Origin: Cacajao melanocephalus
Lineage: Eukaryota > Chordata > Mammalia > Primates > Pitheciidae
Length of the DNA stretch: 64,000 nt
Direction: 5' to 3'
NCBI GenBank assembly: GCA_963573385.1
Contig: CAUYLG010066009.1
Span: 19,236 to 83,235 of the forward strand
The notes below the pieces were generated by a model. It was not told the origin of the DNA. It saw only the letters and a program-made list of their open reading frames with translations, and did no database searches. The position numbers and the translations under genes were made by a program. Of this stretch, positions 1 through 13,392 are shown one piece after another (position 1 is the stretch's first letter; every line of letters starts with the position of its first letter).

Positions 1-86
1 ATGTTCTTGATCTCCTGACCTTGTGATCCACCTGCCTCAGCCTCCCAAAGTGTTGGGATTACAGGCGTGAGCCACCGCGACAGGCT
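1..86 (-). repeat. Alu SINE, partial (runs off window start)
   Basis: This is the 5' portion of an Alu read on the minus strand. The plus strand shows the typical antisense text, with cctcccaaagtgttgggatt followed by acaggcgtgagccaccgcg. The rest of the element lies to the left of the window. Confidence 0.95.
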
Positions 87-87
87 G

Positions 88-325
88 GGATGAGATTTTA
101 CTGGACTAGAGTGGACCTTCAATCCAATGATGGGCATCTTTATAGGAAAAGGAGAAGATGGAAGAGGCAAGAAAAGACCCTTCCCTAGAGCCTTCAGAGG
201 AAGCACGGCTCTGCTGACACCTGATTTCAGATTCACAGATTTAAGGACTGTGAGAGAATAAATTTCTGTTGTTTTAAGCCTCTCAGATTGTGATAATTTG
301 TTATGGCAGCCACAGAAAACTAATT
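88..325 (+). repeat. MLT1-type MaLR LTR, 3' part
   Basis: The sequence contains the MLT1 3' signature: gactgtgagagaataaattt, then ctgttgttttaagcc, and an ending of the form cagaaaactaattcagc. AATAAA is the LTR polyadenylation signal. The 5' part is missing. The subfamily is not resolved. Confidence 0.75.
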
Positions 326-2579
326 CAGCTGCCATTCATGTTATGTCTATATATATATTTTTAAATTTGGGTTTGTATGTTTGGTTAAGGTTTTTAGGTT
401 ACCAGCTAGAAATCAACCATTGATAACACAGGAATAAAAGTAACTAAAAAATGGATATAGAAGCTACGTATTTTTTCCGATTTTTGGAACTCTGGGTGAA
501 GGATTGCCTGAACAAAGATGCTAGATAAAAAAATAAATTCCCACTTTTAAAAGTAGGTTTGTATATTCATCCATCTGCCACATAAAGCATAACAATTACA
601 AAATTCAGAGTTGAGGCATCTTTCCTTACTGGGAAATCAGGAGGTTACTCTCAGGATAAAGGTGAATGGATAATGGAGAGGCCAAGCAACACTTGTTGGA
701 ACAGTCGCCTAATTGTACCAGCCATGAAGACAATTTATATCTCATGACTCAATCATCACTGCACTTTGCTGCATTGATAACTTGAGATAAAATTTTGTAA
801 ATGCTGAAGAAATTAGAGTATCTTATACAAGTACTTGACACACTTTCACCTTCAATTTATCATTTCGTGGGATCTAGGATCATTGTAGACCTCCAGCAAA
901 TTAATCAAGAATATGATGATAACTGAAAACATCATACACATAAAATAGATGGTTTTTATATCTATCTTCTGAGTTTCCACCACAGAAAGAACACTTTTGA
1001 GTTTTGTGTCATAGAGAATAATATATGTACAATTTAATGTTGTTACTTTTTTTTTTTTAGAACCGCTCCCTAAATTGTTTTAAATCCATAGAAAGATCTC
1101 TGAAGAGTAAGTAAATTCTAAGGGATATTTTTCTTTTGTTGACATTTTAGAATACAGAAATTATTACCATAAGAGTCTACTACATAGCTTGCTATGTATT
1201 GGGAAAACAAAAACTGTTTGAAGACATTCAGCTCAGTGAACTTTTCAATGATATTCTTTTTTTTCAAATCAGTTTGACTACCTTGCTTAACTTGCTAATT
1301 GAATCTATCTAAATAAATGGTCTGTCAGAACTCAAAATGTCTGTGTATATAAACATATTCCGTATTGGAGGAAGAGATAAAGATGACTATTAATATACTC
1401 CTTGGCTTATTCTTGTTTAATGATGTTTAAGTGTATGTATGTTGGGCATGTATTTACTATTTAAATGGGAAGGATTTGACAATTCTGTAGAGCTCTGACT
1501 TAAATACCTAGTACTTTGGATTTGCATAGATAGAAGGTCTTTGCATTGGCCTTTCTAGAGTTTTATTATTAGCTAGCTAATAAATTTTCCTTTTAACTCT
1601 CTTTTCAATATTCCTTACTATCAATTTATATTACCTCTATCCTGCTACTGATTGCAGTCTCTAATGTACACTCATTTTATATTAACAGTTGCATTTTCAT
1701 ATCAGGACATGACATTTATTGCCTTGAAAACACCGAGTAAATTGGAATGCAATTCCAGGATGTGTAAAGGTACCTACAATAACAAGATGACACAAATCTG
1801 AATAAATAAGAAATAACAAAGGTCAGCCAGAATGAAAGTCAGAGTTAGTAAATCATAACGAAAGACTCTCCAAAAATAAAAGTAACAAAAGTAAGATTAC
1901 AATAATTTTCAATACAAATAAAAATAATAGAAAATGCATATAATCTAGAGCTTGTTGATGAGGAGGAGTTAGAAACAAAATATTGGTGTGGTTTAGACTA
2001 TTTTTTTAAGCAAGACTCAATGAATGCACCAGGTAGAATATAATATGTTGTCAAATTAACAAAAAATGGGGAAATAAAATGGATGTTTATTGTCAATTAC
2101 AGTTACAATTCAGTTGCTATGCTACTTACTAGATACAAACATTAAATAACACTAAATAGCTTTATAAAAATCGGCTCTTATAATAAAGCATGAATATGAA
2201 GTAATTTGGAAAAACAACCAAAAAATCAATATAGACTAAGAAGTGGATAAAGGGTAATAGCTGAATTCAAACATTGCTCTATATTATAAATATGAAACAA
2301 AATTAAAATTTAAAAATGGAATTCAAAAGCATGCGCAGAGAAAGCATATAAAATATAAGGAATTAAAATATTTAAGAGAAAGCCAATATTCACCCATAAA
2401 ACACCAAAGAAAAACATAGTTATAAGGAAAACTAAAAGAAAGTCAAGGACATAAATCTTGGATGGGGGAACTTCCATGTATAAAGCAAAATGGCATTGTC
2501 AGAAAGTGGTGACACTATTGCAAGAATATTTAAATTTACCAAAGAACTAGCCCTGTGTCACTAAATTCAGTGGCCATTT
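326..2579. other. CACNA1D intron 3, AT-rich, no gene seen
   Basis: This is AT-rich non-coding sequence with no recognised exon or repeat. It has short A and T runs, and none of its ORFs resembles a protein. Confidence 0.6.
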
Positions 2580-3896
2580 CTTTTTTTCATTTTCATCTCA
2601 CTTGACCTATCACAGATTTTGACCAAATTGATTGCTCCCTTCCCTTTGATGTACTTTCTTCACTTGGCTTCTGAGAAAACCACACACATCCTCTGCTTTC
2701 CTTCTGGCTCATGGGTGCTCCTTTCTGGTTAATCTCTCTCTTCATCCTGACTTAAAGTGGGATTGCCCCAGGCAATCCACATAAACTCTCTTGTTGGAAT
2801 CATCCAGGCCAGTGGCTTTCAATATCATCTATATGCTGGCGACTCCCAAATTTAAGTCTCTACTCCAGACCTTTGTACTTGAACTTCAGACTCATGTACA
2901 CAACTGTGTAACATTTCTGCTTCAACATATCCCAGACAGACTTAACATTCAAAACTGAACTCCTGATCTTCCTCCTGGAACCTTCCCCACCCAGTTTTCC
3001 TCATTTCAGTTAAGGAAATTCCATCCTTTGAGTTTCACAGGCCATCCTCTATTCCTGCCTTTCTCACATTTCTAAAAAATGAAATCTATCAAGAAGTTTT
3101 TTTTTCTCTACCTTCAAACAGTATCAAGAATTTGACTATTTTTAAGCACCTCTTACTCTAATCTGAGCCCCTATCAGTTGTCCCTGGACTACTGCCACCC
3201 TCTCCTAATTGGTCACCTGCATTTATCCTTTATTCCTGATAGTCTGTCCTCTGTATAGCAACAGAATGATCCATTTGAAACCTACATCTGAGTAGACTGT
3301 TTCTTTGCTCAGAATTCTGCAATGGCTCTTCACTGTACTCAGCAGAAGCTAAAGTTCATAAAATCACTATGTTTCAGGCTGTGTATGACTAAGTGTGCTT
3401 CCTCATTACCTTTCTGACCTTATTTTCTACAACACTTCCCTGCTTGCGCTACCCCGGAGATCCATGTTTACCCCCTAGGTCTTCCTTGAACATATCAGGC
3501 ACACTCTCACCTTTGGATTTTTGCTCTCGGTTTGGCCTCTGCCTGGAATGCTCTTTCCCCAGCACCTGCTTGGCCAACTCTCCCAACTTCTGAAGACTTT
3601 GTTTAAATCTCGCCTTCTCAATGATGTCAACTTTGATCTTTTTTAATATTGCAACTCAGCAACAGCCCACATCACTACCATTGAAGATCACCCTTTACTT
3701 TGCCCTCTGCATTTTGTTTTGTTCCATAGCATTTGTAACCTTCTAACACACCAAATAATTATTTACCATATCTATTATTTATTGGTGGTCTCCGTTGCTA
3801 AAGGATATAAGATCCACAAGTAAATTTTTTTTGACAGTTTTTCCCTCCAATGTATCCAAAGTGCATTGAATTAAATTATTTGTTGGATTGAATTAA
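2580..3896 (+). repeat. L2 LINE, 3' region
   Basis: This is a long, diverged L2 in sense orientation. It keeps the pyrimidine-rich L2 3' region, including the word cctctgcctggaatgctctt (about 3536-3555). It ends with the L2 terminus (about 3862-3890), where aattatttgttggattgaat matches the usual aaatatttgttgaatgaat ending. Its 66-residue ORF (3393-3593) is L2 read-through and is not a gene. Confidence 0.75.
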
Positions 3897-6383
3897 CTTA
3901 TCCTCATATAACAAACTTTCACAGTTACAAGCTATGCACACATTATTTTTTATGCCACTTGGAATGCCTCAACACACTTCTGAAAATAACATGCATATTC
4001 AGTATGTGTTCAGGGCTCATCACTGTCATTATTTAAAACTCTATTGGTACCAGGTTCTAATTAAAAGTCCAACAACATATACATGACATTAAATTTACAA
4101 TTGAGTATTAAGTACTAACAAATTTTTAAAAACTGGGTTGTGCAAAATATGAGAATATAAAAACACAGTTTTCAAAATTTACTAGTCTAGTAGGGAAGAG
4201 TGAAATAATTTTTGTATTTATCTGACCAGTGAATTTACTCCTAGTTGTAATCCTCCATTGCGTTTTCTAAAGCTTTTTGGAATTGCAGTAAATGAAACGT
4301 CTTGTTACCTGGTTAACTCTGTTCTGGATGTTAACGGAACTGCAAGTTTACTTAATTCTGGCTTCTTCAGGAGTTCCCTGGAGGCCAAGCTAGCATGACG
4401 AGTTAAAACAAAAAGCTTTCAGTATTATAGCATAGATGCATACTTTTTAAAAAAATGCCAGTGGAACCTCAAAATCATTTAAAGTAGATGAAATATTACC
4501 AAAATATGACCACTGCATTAATATTATAATGTTGTGCAATGCTGGGATATTTTTTAAACGTCTGAATAATACTTGAAACAAAGTAATAAAGTAGACAATC
4601 TGTCCCTAGTTGGTATAACTGAAACTATATCCATGGAAACAGAACTCAGTGACCATGAATGCTAATCCATCTGCATTTTCACAAAGAGGTACAAAATGAA
4701 AATCTCAATTACAACTACATGTTTGGCAAATGCAATCTCCTGTTCAAATTTATAAGTGGGTGACTTGCTATTTTAAAACACTAAAGAAAAATGGGATCAA
4801 GATTCTATCCTTTTCAATCTTTTAGAATCTGGGGATCTGGTCTTACCTATACTGAGTAGACAGCTAAGAATGATAGAACTCTGGCACTGGTTGAACACGT
4901 ACATAATACTCCAATGCTCATGCATGTGGCATGAGGTTTGGTTTAAACAGCAAGATATTTGCCCTATAACCCAAATAGCTGCCCACGACTGCCTGTCAGA
5001 CTAAATAACTGATTTTATTGTTTATACTGCTTTAAATTCCTTCATCCACAGCATCAATTTCTTCCTGAAGCTGCTTTTAAAATAAATTACTGAAAGTGTT
5101 TTCTGATAACTGCAAGCTGAGTACAGATAGCCTGTGAAAATGAGAGCTTTGTTTCAGAAAGAGTAGGGAGAAGAAAATTCCATATATAATATGGTGTACA
5201 GTAATGATAACCTACACCTCTAACTGTATCTAGATCTGCACCTATACCTTTATCTATCTACATTGGAGTGAAAACCACTTAATATAGATGTTTTCATGGG
5301 ACTCAGGTTTTTTTTCACATTCAAGATGCAAATAATTACACTGAGTTCTATGGGGGTAAATGTGTATTTTTACAAATTAGATATCATATATATTACAATG
5401 ACCTATTTTATGAATATAAGAATGCCAACGAGAAACCTGATTTTGCTTCTTGGCCACTTACATGTTAGCATGTTTAGGGCACATTTAAGAAGGAGTCATC
5501 TGGAACAGCTGTCTTATCTTTCAGTCTGAAATCAGATTTAGAACAGATTAGGCAGGTGGGGTTACTTGACATTGATGTGTGAGATTCAGCTGGGATCTGG
5601 AGAGTACCCTGAATGCTCCCAGTATGGGGGGAACCTCTAGAGGCTGGGGGGTTAAAAGCGAGAGGGAAGAGAGTCTCCAAAGAAAGCTCTCCCCTATTTC
5701 ATTATCTTTCCAGGGTCCAAGTCTAAGACTTTTCCCACATTCCTCTTGTTTTAATATGTAATCTTGATCTTACTTTTTTCCTTATAAAATCACTTGATAT
5801 ATGGTTTATAATGTACATATAGAAATGGAACCTTTTCTAAGGAGCAAAGTACATTTGACTTACCTTTTAAAAGATAATTGCAAAATTTACCACTCACCTT
5901 TTGTCTTAGAAATCATATTTAGAAGTTAATGTTACTCTGTTATATTTTGCCATAGATAGCTAGAAAGTAGAGCATCTTATCTCGTGAGAGTTCAATGTCA
6001 CACTCTGGGAAATGTTAGAAAGTATGTAACAAAGGTTATTAAGGGTCAGTTTTCCATTAGATGTGTGATTTATTGTTTTTAGTGTAATGAAGTCCTATAA
6101 TTTTGATGGATTGGAAACGGTGCTCATTTTTATTGGCAAGTGGCTTGAAACTACTTGTGAATAATCAATCATACTGCTAAAAAGGAAAAATTGTTTGGGT
6201 TTTAATAAAATGTTTTATAATTGATATCTTAACAACCAAAGCACTCTAGTTGCTGGAATGAAAAGTATGATATGTGTTGCTACTGATCCTCTCTGGTGTC
6301 AATTTTGTTGTAGAAATCAAATGATTGCAAGGTAAAAAAATGTGGCCCATAAAGTGCTTATATTTTGAAATTAGCCCTCATAC
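3897..6383. other. CACNA1D intron 3, no gene seen
   Basis: No repeat or exon was recognised. The segment at about 4980-5160 is rich in TAAT/ATTA words and could be conserved non-coding sequence, but I cannot test this. Confidence 0.5.
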
Positions 6384-6428
<45 letters not shown>

Positions 6429-6429
6429 A
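6384..6429 (+). repeat. (TATC)n microsatellite, about 11 copies
   Basis: An uninterrupted tetranucleotide run is followed by degenerate TATC-like units to about 6460. The run is long enough to be length-polymorphic. The 145-residue ORF over it (repeated Leu-Ser-Ile-Tyr) is a microsatellite artefact. Confidence 0.95.
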
Positions 6430-6754
6430 TCTATCATCTGTCTATCCATCTACCTATGTATTCATACAGTTGACACAGAAACAAATAGGTAGAGATTTAG
6501 GTATAGGTAAAGGTATAAATATAGGTATAGATCATTATTATCCTATACTATTCTACGTGTACATGAATATAGCTAAGACTGCTTTCTTATGGTCTGGGTG
6601 TAGTATAATTATAACTGGAAACATTTATCAGTCACTTTTGCCTGCTACGTCCTGCAAAACTGTAGTTGTAAAAACTTATAATTTGAAGTTCAAATCCCTT
6701 AAAATCTACAGTTTATTTTGGCCAAAGCGATCAATGTTTACTTATTCATTTACC

Positions 6755-6959
6755 AAACTCATAATGAGTTCTACTTTTACCAGACATTCTATCAGATGGT
6801 GAGAATACAGAGATAAAAGGCTCAGTCCCCATTTTCTGTATTATCTGGTAGGGGAGAAACTCATGATGAGTTCTACTTTTACCAGATATTCTATCAAATG
6901 ATGAGAATACAGAGATAAAATACTCAGTCCCCATCTTTCTGTATTGTCTGTAGGGGAGA
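6755..6959 (-). repeat. 102-bp tandem duplication within an L2 fragment
   Basis: Two copies of a 102-bp unit lie head to tail (6755-6856 and 6857-6959) with roughly 90% identity. Each starts aaactcat and ends near ggggaga. The units and the following bases to about 7020 look like the antisense 3' part of an L2 (agtccccat ... gtaggggagac ... caatgtgata), so a piece of an old L2 was duplicated locally. Confidence 0.75.
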
Positions 6960-7020
6960 CGGACTAGTCAGAATAAAATGAAAACACAATGTGATACAAG
7001 CAAGGCACCATGGTAGGAAA

Positions 7021-8279
7021 ATAAGCACTGTGAATCTAGACCTGACATTTACAGGTAGGCTCAGGTCTATCAAATGGTTGAGGCTGGAATATTTCTTGTG
7101 GCATAAGCTTGATGTCTTAGGTGGGACCCTCAATATTTGAGATTCAAGATTCACTCTTCCTCTAGCCAAGGGGAAGGGAATAATTGCAAAGTCAGATTAC
7201 TGATGTTATTCATCTTTTCTGAATTTGTTCAATGGTTTATCTTCTAAATCTGAAGTTGGGTTCTGAATTCCAGCCTCCCTACCATTAATAGTACCCTCTG
7301 CCCAGGCACTGAACAATGCTTCCCAACTCTAACTATGAGTTGGGAATCTGAAAAACTACCAGCTTTAACAGGAAAGGGAAGTGTTTTGTTTGTTTGTTTC
7401 CCTTCTGAATTTGTAGAGTTAGCATAGAAGGCACTCATACATCATGAACCAGAGACACTTCTTTCACAGTGTAAGCTCCAGAACAATTCTGAGTGGTCCA
7501 CCGCCTGGAAGCCCTTGCTGCATTTCTATTGCCAGATTGGATGGTGACCCTAAGTTTAGTTAGTTATGCCCCTTGGCTATGATGAGAGAGCCTATAAAAC
7601 GAGGATTAAAATACTGACCTCCCAGGGATGTTTGAGAGGAGTGTAATCTGCCTGCCAAACAATAGGCACAGTATTCTCTACGACACCTTCCCCAATATGA
7701 ATGCAGTCCCTCAACTTTCTCTGCCTCATTAAAGTCAACAACAAAGTGTAATGTAAGAAAAAAAATAGAGAGAACATATATTAATTGATTTGCCCGTTAT
7801 GGAGCTGATTTGATAAAAGGTCAAGTAGGGGGAAATGTTTAAAATTATTATTAATAGCTCTGTTATTTATTTATAAGATGATTGATACATTTTAACACTG
7901 ATAATCTAAAGTCAGCTCACATTACCAGAAGTGAGTTATAACTATCCCATAGCCCAAAATTCCATCATGGTAAAGCATCACTATGATTTGAGACTTTTTT
8001 TTTGCAAATTTTACAGTAAAATGCTTTTTTATCCCTACACTTAATCCATATTTGTAAGACACAGTCAAGTCACTGAAATATCCAAGAAATGGCTCCAAAA
8101 TCATTTCACTTATCTCAGATAAGTTTTGGTAAATGCATCAGTTTCTTATGTTATGAGAAATTATCACAATATAGTCTATTTTACAAATAAACATGGTTGG
8201 CAATTACCAGAAGTAGATAGAGAATTCAGCTTTGCTGAATTTAGAACATTACGTTAATATAATATTTCTAGTTGGATTT
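7021..8279. other. CACNA1D intron 3, no gene seen
   Basis: This is AT-rich non-coding sequence. A weak MIR-like stretch may lie at about 7590-7690 (tataaaacgaggattaaaat), but it is too diverged to call. Confidence 0.5.
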
Positions 8280-8855
8280 ATTTTTTAATTTATTTTTGAT
8301 TGACAAGAAAAGATTGTATATATTTATAGAAATGCTTTTGTATAAATCGTATATATTGTGGGACAGCTAAATCAAAGTACTTAACATATGCATTATCTCA
8401 TATACTTATTTTTTTTCTGGTGAGGCCATTTAAAATCTGCTCTTAGCAATTTTCAAGTACGTGATACATTATTATTAACTGTAGTCACTCTGAGGTACAA
8501 GAAATCCCTTGAACTTATTCCTCCTGTCTAACTAAAATTTTGTATTCTTTGTCCAGCATCTCCCCAGTCCTCCCGATCCCCAGCCTCTGGTTACAATCAT
8601 TTTATTCTCTGTATCTATGAGTTTGACATTGTTAAAATTCCACATACAAGTGAGATCATGAGGTATTTGTCTTTCTGTGCCTGGCTTATTTCATTTTCCA
8701 CAGTTTCTTCCAAGTTCATTTATATTGTTGCAAATGACAGAATTTCTTTCTTTATAAAAGCTGAATAGTATTCCATTATGTATGCATGCCACATTTTCTT
8801 TATCGTTCATCTGTCAGTGGACACTTAGGTTGATTCCATAACTTGGCTACTATTA
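8280..8855 (-). repeat. L1M LINE fragment (3' UTR and ORF2 end)
   Basis: Antisense mammalian L1 3' sequence: ttgtatatatttatagaaat, later tgagatcatgaggtatttgt, then ctgaatagtattccattatg and ggacacttaggttgattcc. It is broken off at the start of the MLT2B LTR that follows. Confidence 0.85.
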
Positions 8856-9421
8856 TGGTTAATACTGTCAATTTGATTATATTGAAGGATGCAATATTGA
8901 TCCTGGGTGTGTCCCTGAAGGTGCTGCCAAAGGAGATTAACATTTGAGCCAGTGGACTGGGGAAGGCAGACCCACCCTTAATCAGGTGGGCACAATCTAA
9001 TCAACCACCAACGAATATAAAGCAGGCAGAAAAACATGAAGGAGCAAGAAGGGCCCAGCCTCCCAGCCTATATCTCTCTGCCATGCTGGATGCCTTCTGC
9101 CCTTGAACATCAGACTCCAAATTCTTCAGTTTTGGAATTCAGATTGGCTCTTTTTGCTCAGCTTGCAGACTGCCAGCCTATTACAGGACCTTATGATTGT
9201 GTAAGTTAATACTTAATTAAGTCATATATGTGTATATATATAGATATATGTATATATCTTCTTTTCAGAAACCAGAAACTTCCCTGGGTCTCCAGCTTGC
9301 AGATGACAAAGCATGGGACTTCTCAGCCTCCATAATTGTGTGAGCCTATTCCTTAGAATAAATCCCTTATAATAAACCAATAAATCCTGTTAGCTCTATC
9401 TCTCTAGAAAGTCCTAATGTA
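8856..9421 (+). repeat. MLT2B-type ERVL LTR
   Basis: It begins tggttaatactgtcaatttg and carries the MLT2B words aaaggagattaacatttgag, aggcagacccacccttaatc and tgggcacaatctaatcaacc. It ends ctctatctctctagaaagtc. An AT-rich TATATA stretch lies at 9225-9262. The text on each side of this stretch (cagcttgcagactgcc, then ccagcttgcagatgac) is partly repeated, suggesting an internal duplication of about 110 bp. Confidence 0.8.
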
Positions 9422-10264
9422 GCCCACTCTTCCAAAACAGATGTTATTACTCTACATCTTGAAAAACGGAGCCCTAAATTCAAATTCAACTCGCATCCTA
9501 GGTTACCTGCACCTTGTTCATGGGCCACACCTAGCAGGAACCAATCACTAGTTCCATTTATCAAGAAGTCTTGGAGGCAACATTCTGAGCCTTTGCCAGA
9601 ATTGCCATTTTAAACATTATTTTTCTCCTTCCCTCATAAATATGTTTATACTTGTTAAGAACCTCATCTTAATCTTTATTTCAGGAAATATACCTATATT
9701 GAAGTAGATTCACATAAGTATGAGATCATCATCAACAAAGCTACTATCTCATCGCTATCCTGGACAGTTTTATCTTTATGGTTTTTATGATAGTGTCAGG
9801 TTTTTCTGAGGATACTCAGACTGGGAATATTTGTGAGGCAGCCCAAATTTACTCAAGACAGTTGTCTATAATGAAACAATGGATTTAAAAAATTTTTTTT
9901 AAAGTATCAGATAATCAATAATTTACATGATTTAGTAATCTGAGTATGATGAGATTCATAATGAAAGATAGTCCTCTTCTGTCATATTTCTTTTTCCATA
10001 AAGCCGTACCTATTATTAAACTTTTAAATCTCTCCCATTATAGTAATGTTTCTAGAGTTATCAATATCAGACTTTGTTGACTTCCTTCTAGAAAGAAAGC
10101 AGCAGCAATTTGCTTAGGTCTTCCATATGTCTTTAAAGTTGTAACTAGACAGGAAATCACACATATACCACTTAGTAAATATTTTTTGCATGAGTGAATC
10201 CTCAATGATGCAGTGAAAGATTCAACTTTAAGGGTTAAGAGAGTTAAGAGGCATATTAGATGTG
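9422..10264. other. CACNA1D intron 3, no gene seen
   Basis: Non-coding sequence with no recognised element. Confidence 0.5.
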
Positions 10265-10428
10265 GCAGCACAGTGAAATCACCTAGAAATCTTTAAAAAC
10301 TACCTGTGGCTCACTCCCATTCACAAACATTATTATTCAAAACATCTGGAGTATGACTTGAAAACTGGACTTTAGAAAAGCTGCCCAGTGATTCTAATGT
10401 TCAGTAAAGCATGGGAACCACTATTATG
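10265..10428 (+). repeat. MER5A-like hAT-Charlie MITE
   Basis: This is a diverged non-autonomous DNA transposon. It shows the MER5A order of words: a 5' part like gaaatcacctagaaatcttt, a middle part, then cccagtgattctaatgttca and a final gggaaccacta. Confidence 0.6.
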
Positions 10429-10975
10429 GACAGTGTCTTACGGGGCCTGAATTGTGTCTTCTCTAGGTTAAAGAAGAGGAGCCAAATCATTTGCTAATTA
10501 ATGAGCTATCTCTGCTAGAGAGAAAGTTCCCTCCTAGGTGGCTGCTATGCTTAACCTCGTGGATATTCCTACTGTTTGACCTGTACAGTTTGCTGCCAGT
10601 GTGCAGAGCCATGGGCCTTTGTGACAGGACAGGATTACTCTGGCAGGGAGATCACACAGGAGGAGGGGTGGCATGTCAATGGTGGGCATGATATTGGCCA
10701 CTTGGAAGGTCTAGCTGGCAAGCGGGGGGCTGTCAGCTGCAAGAATTTGAAGTGCCTTGAGTGTGAACCAGGGATGTGGTTAGGGCATAGGATGGACCTC
10801 AGTGGTTCTGAGGTGGGAGAACTAATGATGGAGCCCAGAAGGAGAGACTTGAAAATTGAAAGGTATTGGAATGCGTCAATCTGAAAGGATATTGCTTTTT
10901 AAGTTGGATCAAGGTCCCTAAGGATTAAATCAGTAATTCTTTAACTGCAAGATATAGGAAAGGCCAACCAGGTCT
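10429..10975. other. CACNA1D intron 3, no gene seen
   Basis: Locally more GC-rich and G-rich sequence with two overlapping short ORFs. These have no recognisable protein features and are probably chance. No repeat is recognised. Confidence 0.5.
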
Positions 10976-11392
10976 TTCATACAGTATGATTTCAACTATA
11001 CGACATTATGGAAAAAGCAAAACTATGGGGATACTAAATGATTCAGTGGTTGCCAGTGGTTGTGTGGAGGAAAGGAGGAAGAGGCAGGGCAGAGGGGATT
11101 TTTAGGGCAGGGAAACTATTCTCTGTGGTTATGCAAGGGTGGATACATGTCCCTGTACATTTGTCAAAACCCACAGAATGTTCAACACCAAGGATGGTGT
11201 AAACTATGGACTATATGTGATAATGATGTGTCAGCGCAGGTTCATCCATCTTATCACATATCCCACCCTCATGTAGCACGTTGATAGTGGTGGAGGCTAG
11301 TCAGGGTTGGGGGAAGAGGAGTGGGGGAACTATATTTTCTCCTCAATTGTGTGATTTTAAAAGTGCCCTAAAAGCGTCTATTTAGAAAACAT
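10976..11392 (+). repeat. L1ME-type LINE 3' UTR
   Basis: Sense 3' end of an old L1: gcaaaactatggggatacta, cagtggttgccagtggttg, ggatttttagggcagggaaa, actatggactatatgtgata and a final ctcctcaattgtgtgatttt. The 74-residue ORF inside it is not a gene. Confidence 0.8.
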
Positions 11393-12889
11393 ATCTTTCC
11401 TTTTCTCATCTTAATTATAACTTGGGCCTTGTACCATGAGTATTGCTTTAAACAAATGATTCCTGTTTTTTTAGGTCAGACCTAAAATGAACTGGGTAAA
11501 TTACAGTAAATGCTGAATGAAGTTGTCTCTAGATACTCTCTTGACAATCTATTTGTGACTTCTGGGCATGTTTGTAACTTTCCTAGACACAATTAAATCC
11601 TACCATTCACAATTTTCGTGTATAAGCATTTCAGACCCATGAAAGAAAGAAGGCAAAACATTCTTTAAGGAAAATAATGGCACATAAGTGTGAGCACAAT
11701 ACATTCTTCCCTGGTCTATATTTTGCCAAAACAAATAGTTATCTATAAATTCAGTAAAAAAAAATTGTTGACGCTGTGCATTTCATACATTTCAAAGGGT
11801 TGCTTTGCTATTGCTAGATGTAGTTACGGTGGAAGAGACAAGTTGAATTCTGACAAATGGAATACAAGTCCTGAATGGGTGAAATAATGCTGTGGTTGGA
11901 ACTTTCACCTGAAGAACAATCATCATCAGTAACTAGCCCAAGTGACCGCTGGTTTGAGAGGCATCAGCTGCCAAAAAACTGCATGTTTAACAACAGTACC
12001 AGGGCACCCTGCCAACATTTCCTCAGGAGTTAACTCGTCAGATAAATCTTTTAATGAAAGCAAAGGTGTATTGGTAAATGTGAAACAACCAGCTCTCTGG
12101 AGATGAGATCCTGATTTATAGCATTTTACAATGCCCACCATGCTCCCACCAGTAAATACTTCAACCAAGCTGACTTTCCACTTACCAACATGACATCACT
12201 GCATCACTGAATGTGGAGCTGGAGAGTGATTTGCAGTTGGATTCCCAGAGCTGGTACATACTGGCCCCAGCACACCACTGAATGAAAGGTTCTTTCCATC
12301 AGCTCCAAAAATAGGAAGGGGAAAATTAATTATTGTATTTTATGGAAACTATCTTTTTTTTTTCTGGTTTTATGCACTGCAAATACTTCTTTTTCTTGGG
12401 CTTAAAAGGTGGATATTTTTCATTACCTCTTTTTGTGCTTCTTCCCAGGAAATCCACAACTGCCCTCCCTTGGATCTCCCATCACCCGTCAAAGCAGCAA
12501 CCTATGTAATCTTATGTCTTCTTTTAGTGCCATTGTGTAATTTAGCTGTCAGGTGGCTAATTAGAACCAGTCTAATTGTAGAGGTGCTGTAGATATAACA
12601 CTGAATAAAGGTTAGACCACGAATGATTTAGAAGACAGGGCAAAATTCCCTGATACAATGGCAGTGTCCACATGATTCAATAGTATCTCATTGATTTACT
12701 GAATTGAATGGGAAAAAACAAAACAGCTTTTACAGTGTCATGAAGGCTATGTGACTAACAGGGTAATTAATATCCATATTAATATGTATTATGAGCACCT
12801 TGTATGCTGTAGGGTACAGGAAAAGTAATTTTTATGTTATTAAAAACAGAGGTTTTCATCTTCCTGCATATGCAACAGGCTGTGAAAAA
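11393..12889. other. CACNA1D intron 3, no gene seen
   Basis: Non-coding sequence. The 12530-12800 part has several TAATTA/ATTAAT words and no recognised repeat, so it is a possible but untested conserved element. Confidence 0.45.
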
Positions 12890-13392
12890 TAATTAGTGAA
12901 TACAGTTTTGGGTGAAGAGCAGCTGAAATCAGCTGTGAAAGGAAAATAAATCTTGGGACCCCCAAATCATTAAGCAAAAGAGAAAATTCAAGCTGGGAAC
13001 CTCTTAAGGCAAACCTGTCTCCCATTCTATTCAAAGTCATCCCGCTGCTCACTGAGATACATGCAATTTGATTGCCTCCTTTGGAAAGGCTAGTCTCAAA
13101 CTCAAAAGGGTGCAAACCTTTGTCTCTCACCTACCTGTGACCTGGAAGCCCCCTCCCCGCTTCGAGTTGAGTTGACCTGCCTTTCTGGACTGAACCAATG
13201 TACGTTTTACATATATCAATTGAATCTCTTATCTCCCTAAAACGTAAAAAACGAAACTGTGCCCTGACTACCTTGGGCAGATGTTGTCAGGACTTCCTGA
13301 AGTTGTGTCACAGGTGCACATCCTCAATCTTTGCAAAATAAACTTTCCAAATTAACTGAGACCTGTCTCTGATATTCTGAGTTGACACAACT
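12890..13392 (+). repeat. Endogenous retrovirus LTR, family unnamed
   Basis: The layout is that of an LTR: a promoter-like middle, then gcaaaataaactttccaaat (AATAAA polyadenylation signal) and a terminal ctgagacctgtctctgatat before position 13392. Flanking words such as acctggaagccccctccccg are shared by a primate ERV LTR family that I recognise but cannot name with confidence. No internal viral genes are present, so it is a solo or partial LTR. Confidence 0.6.

Noticed and set aside
6365..6802. 145-codon ORF with a repeated Leu-Ser-Ile-Tyr stretch
   Set aside because: It is a direct translation of the (TATC)n microsatellite.
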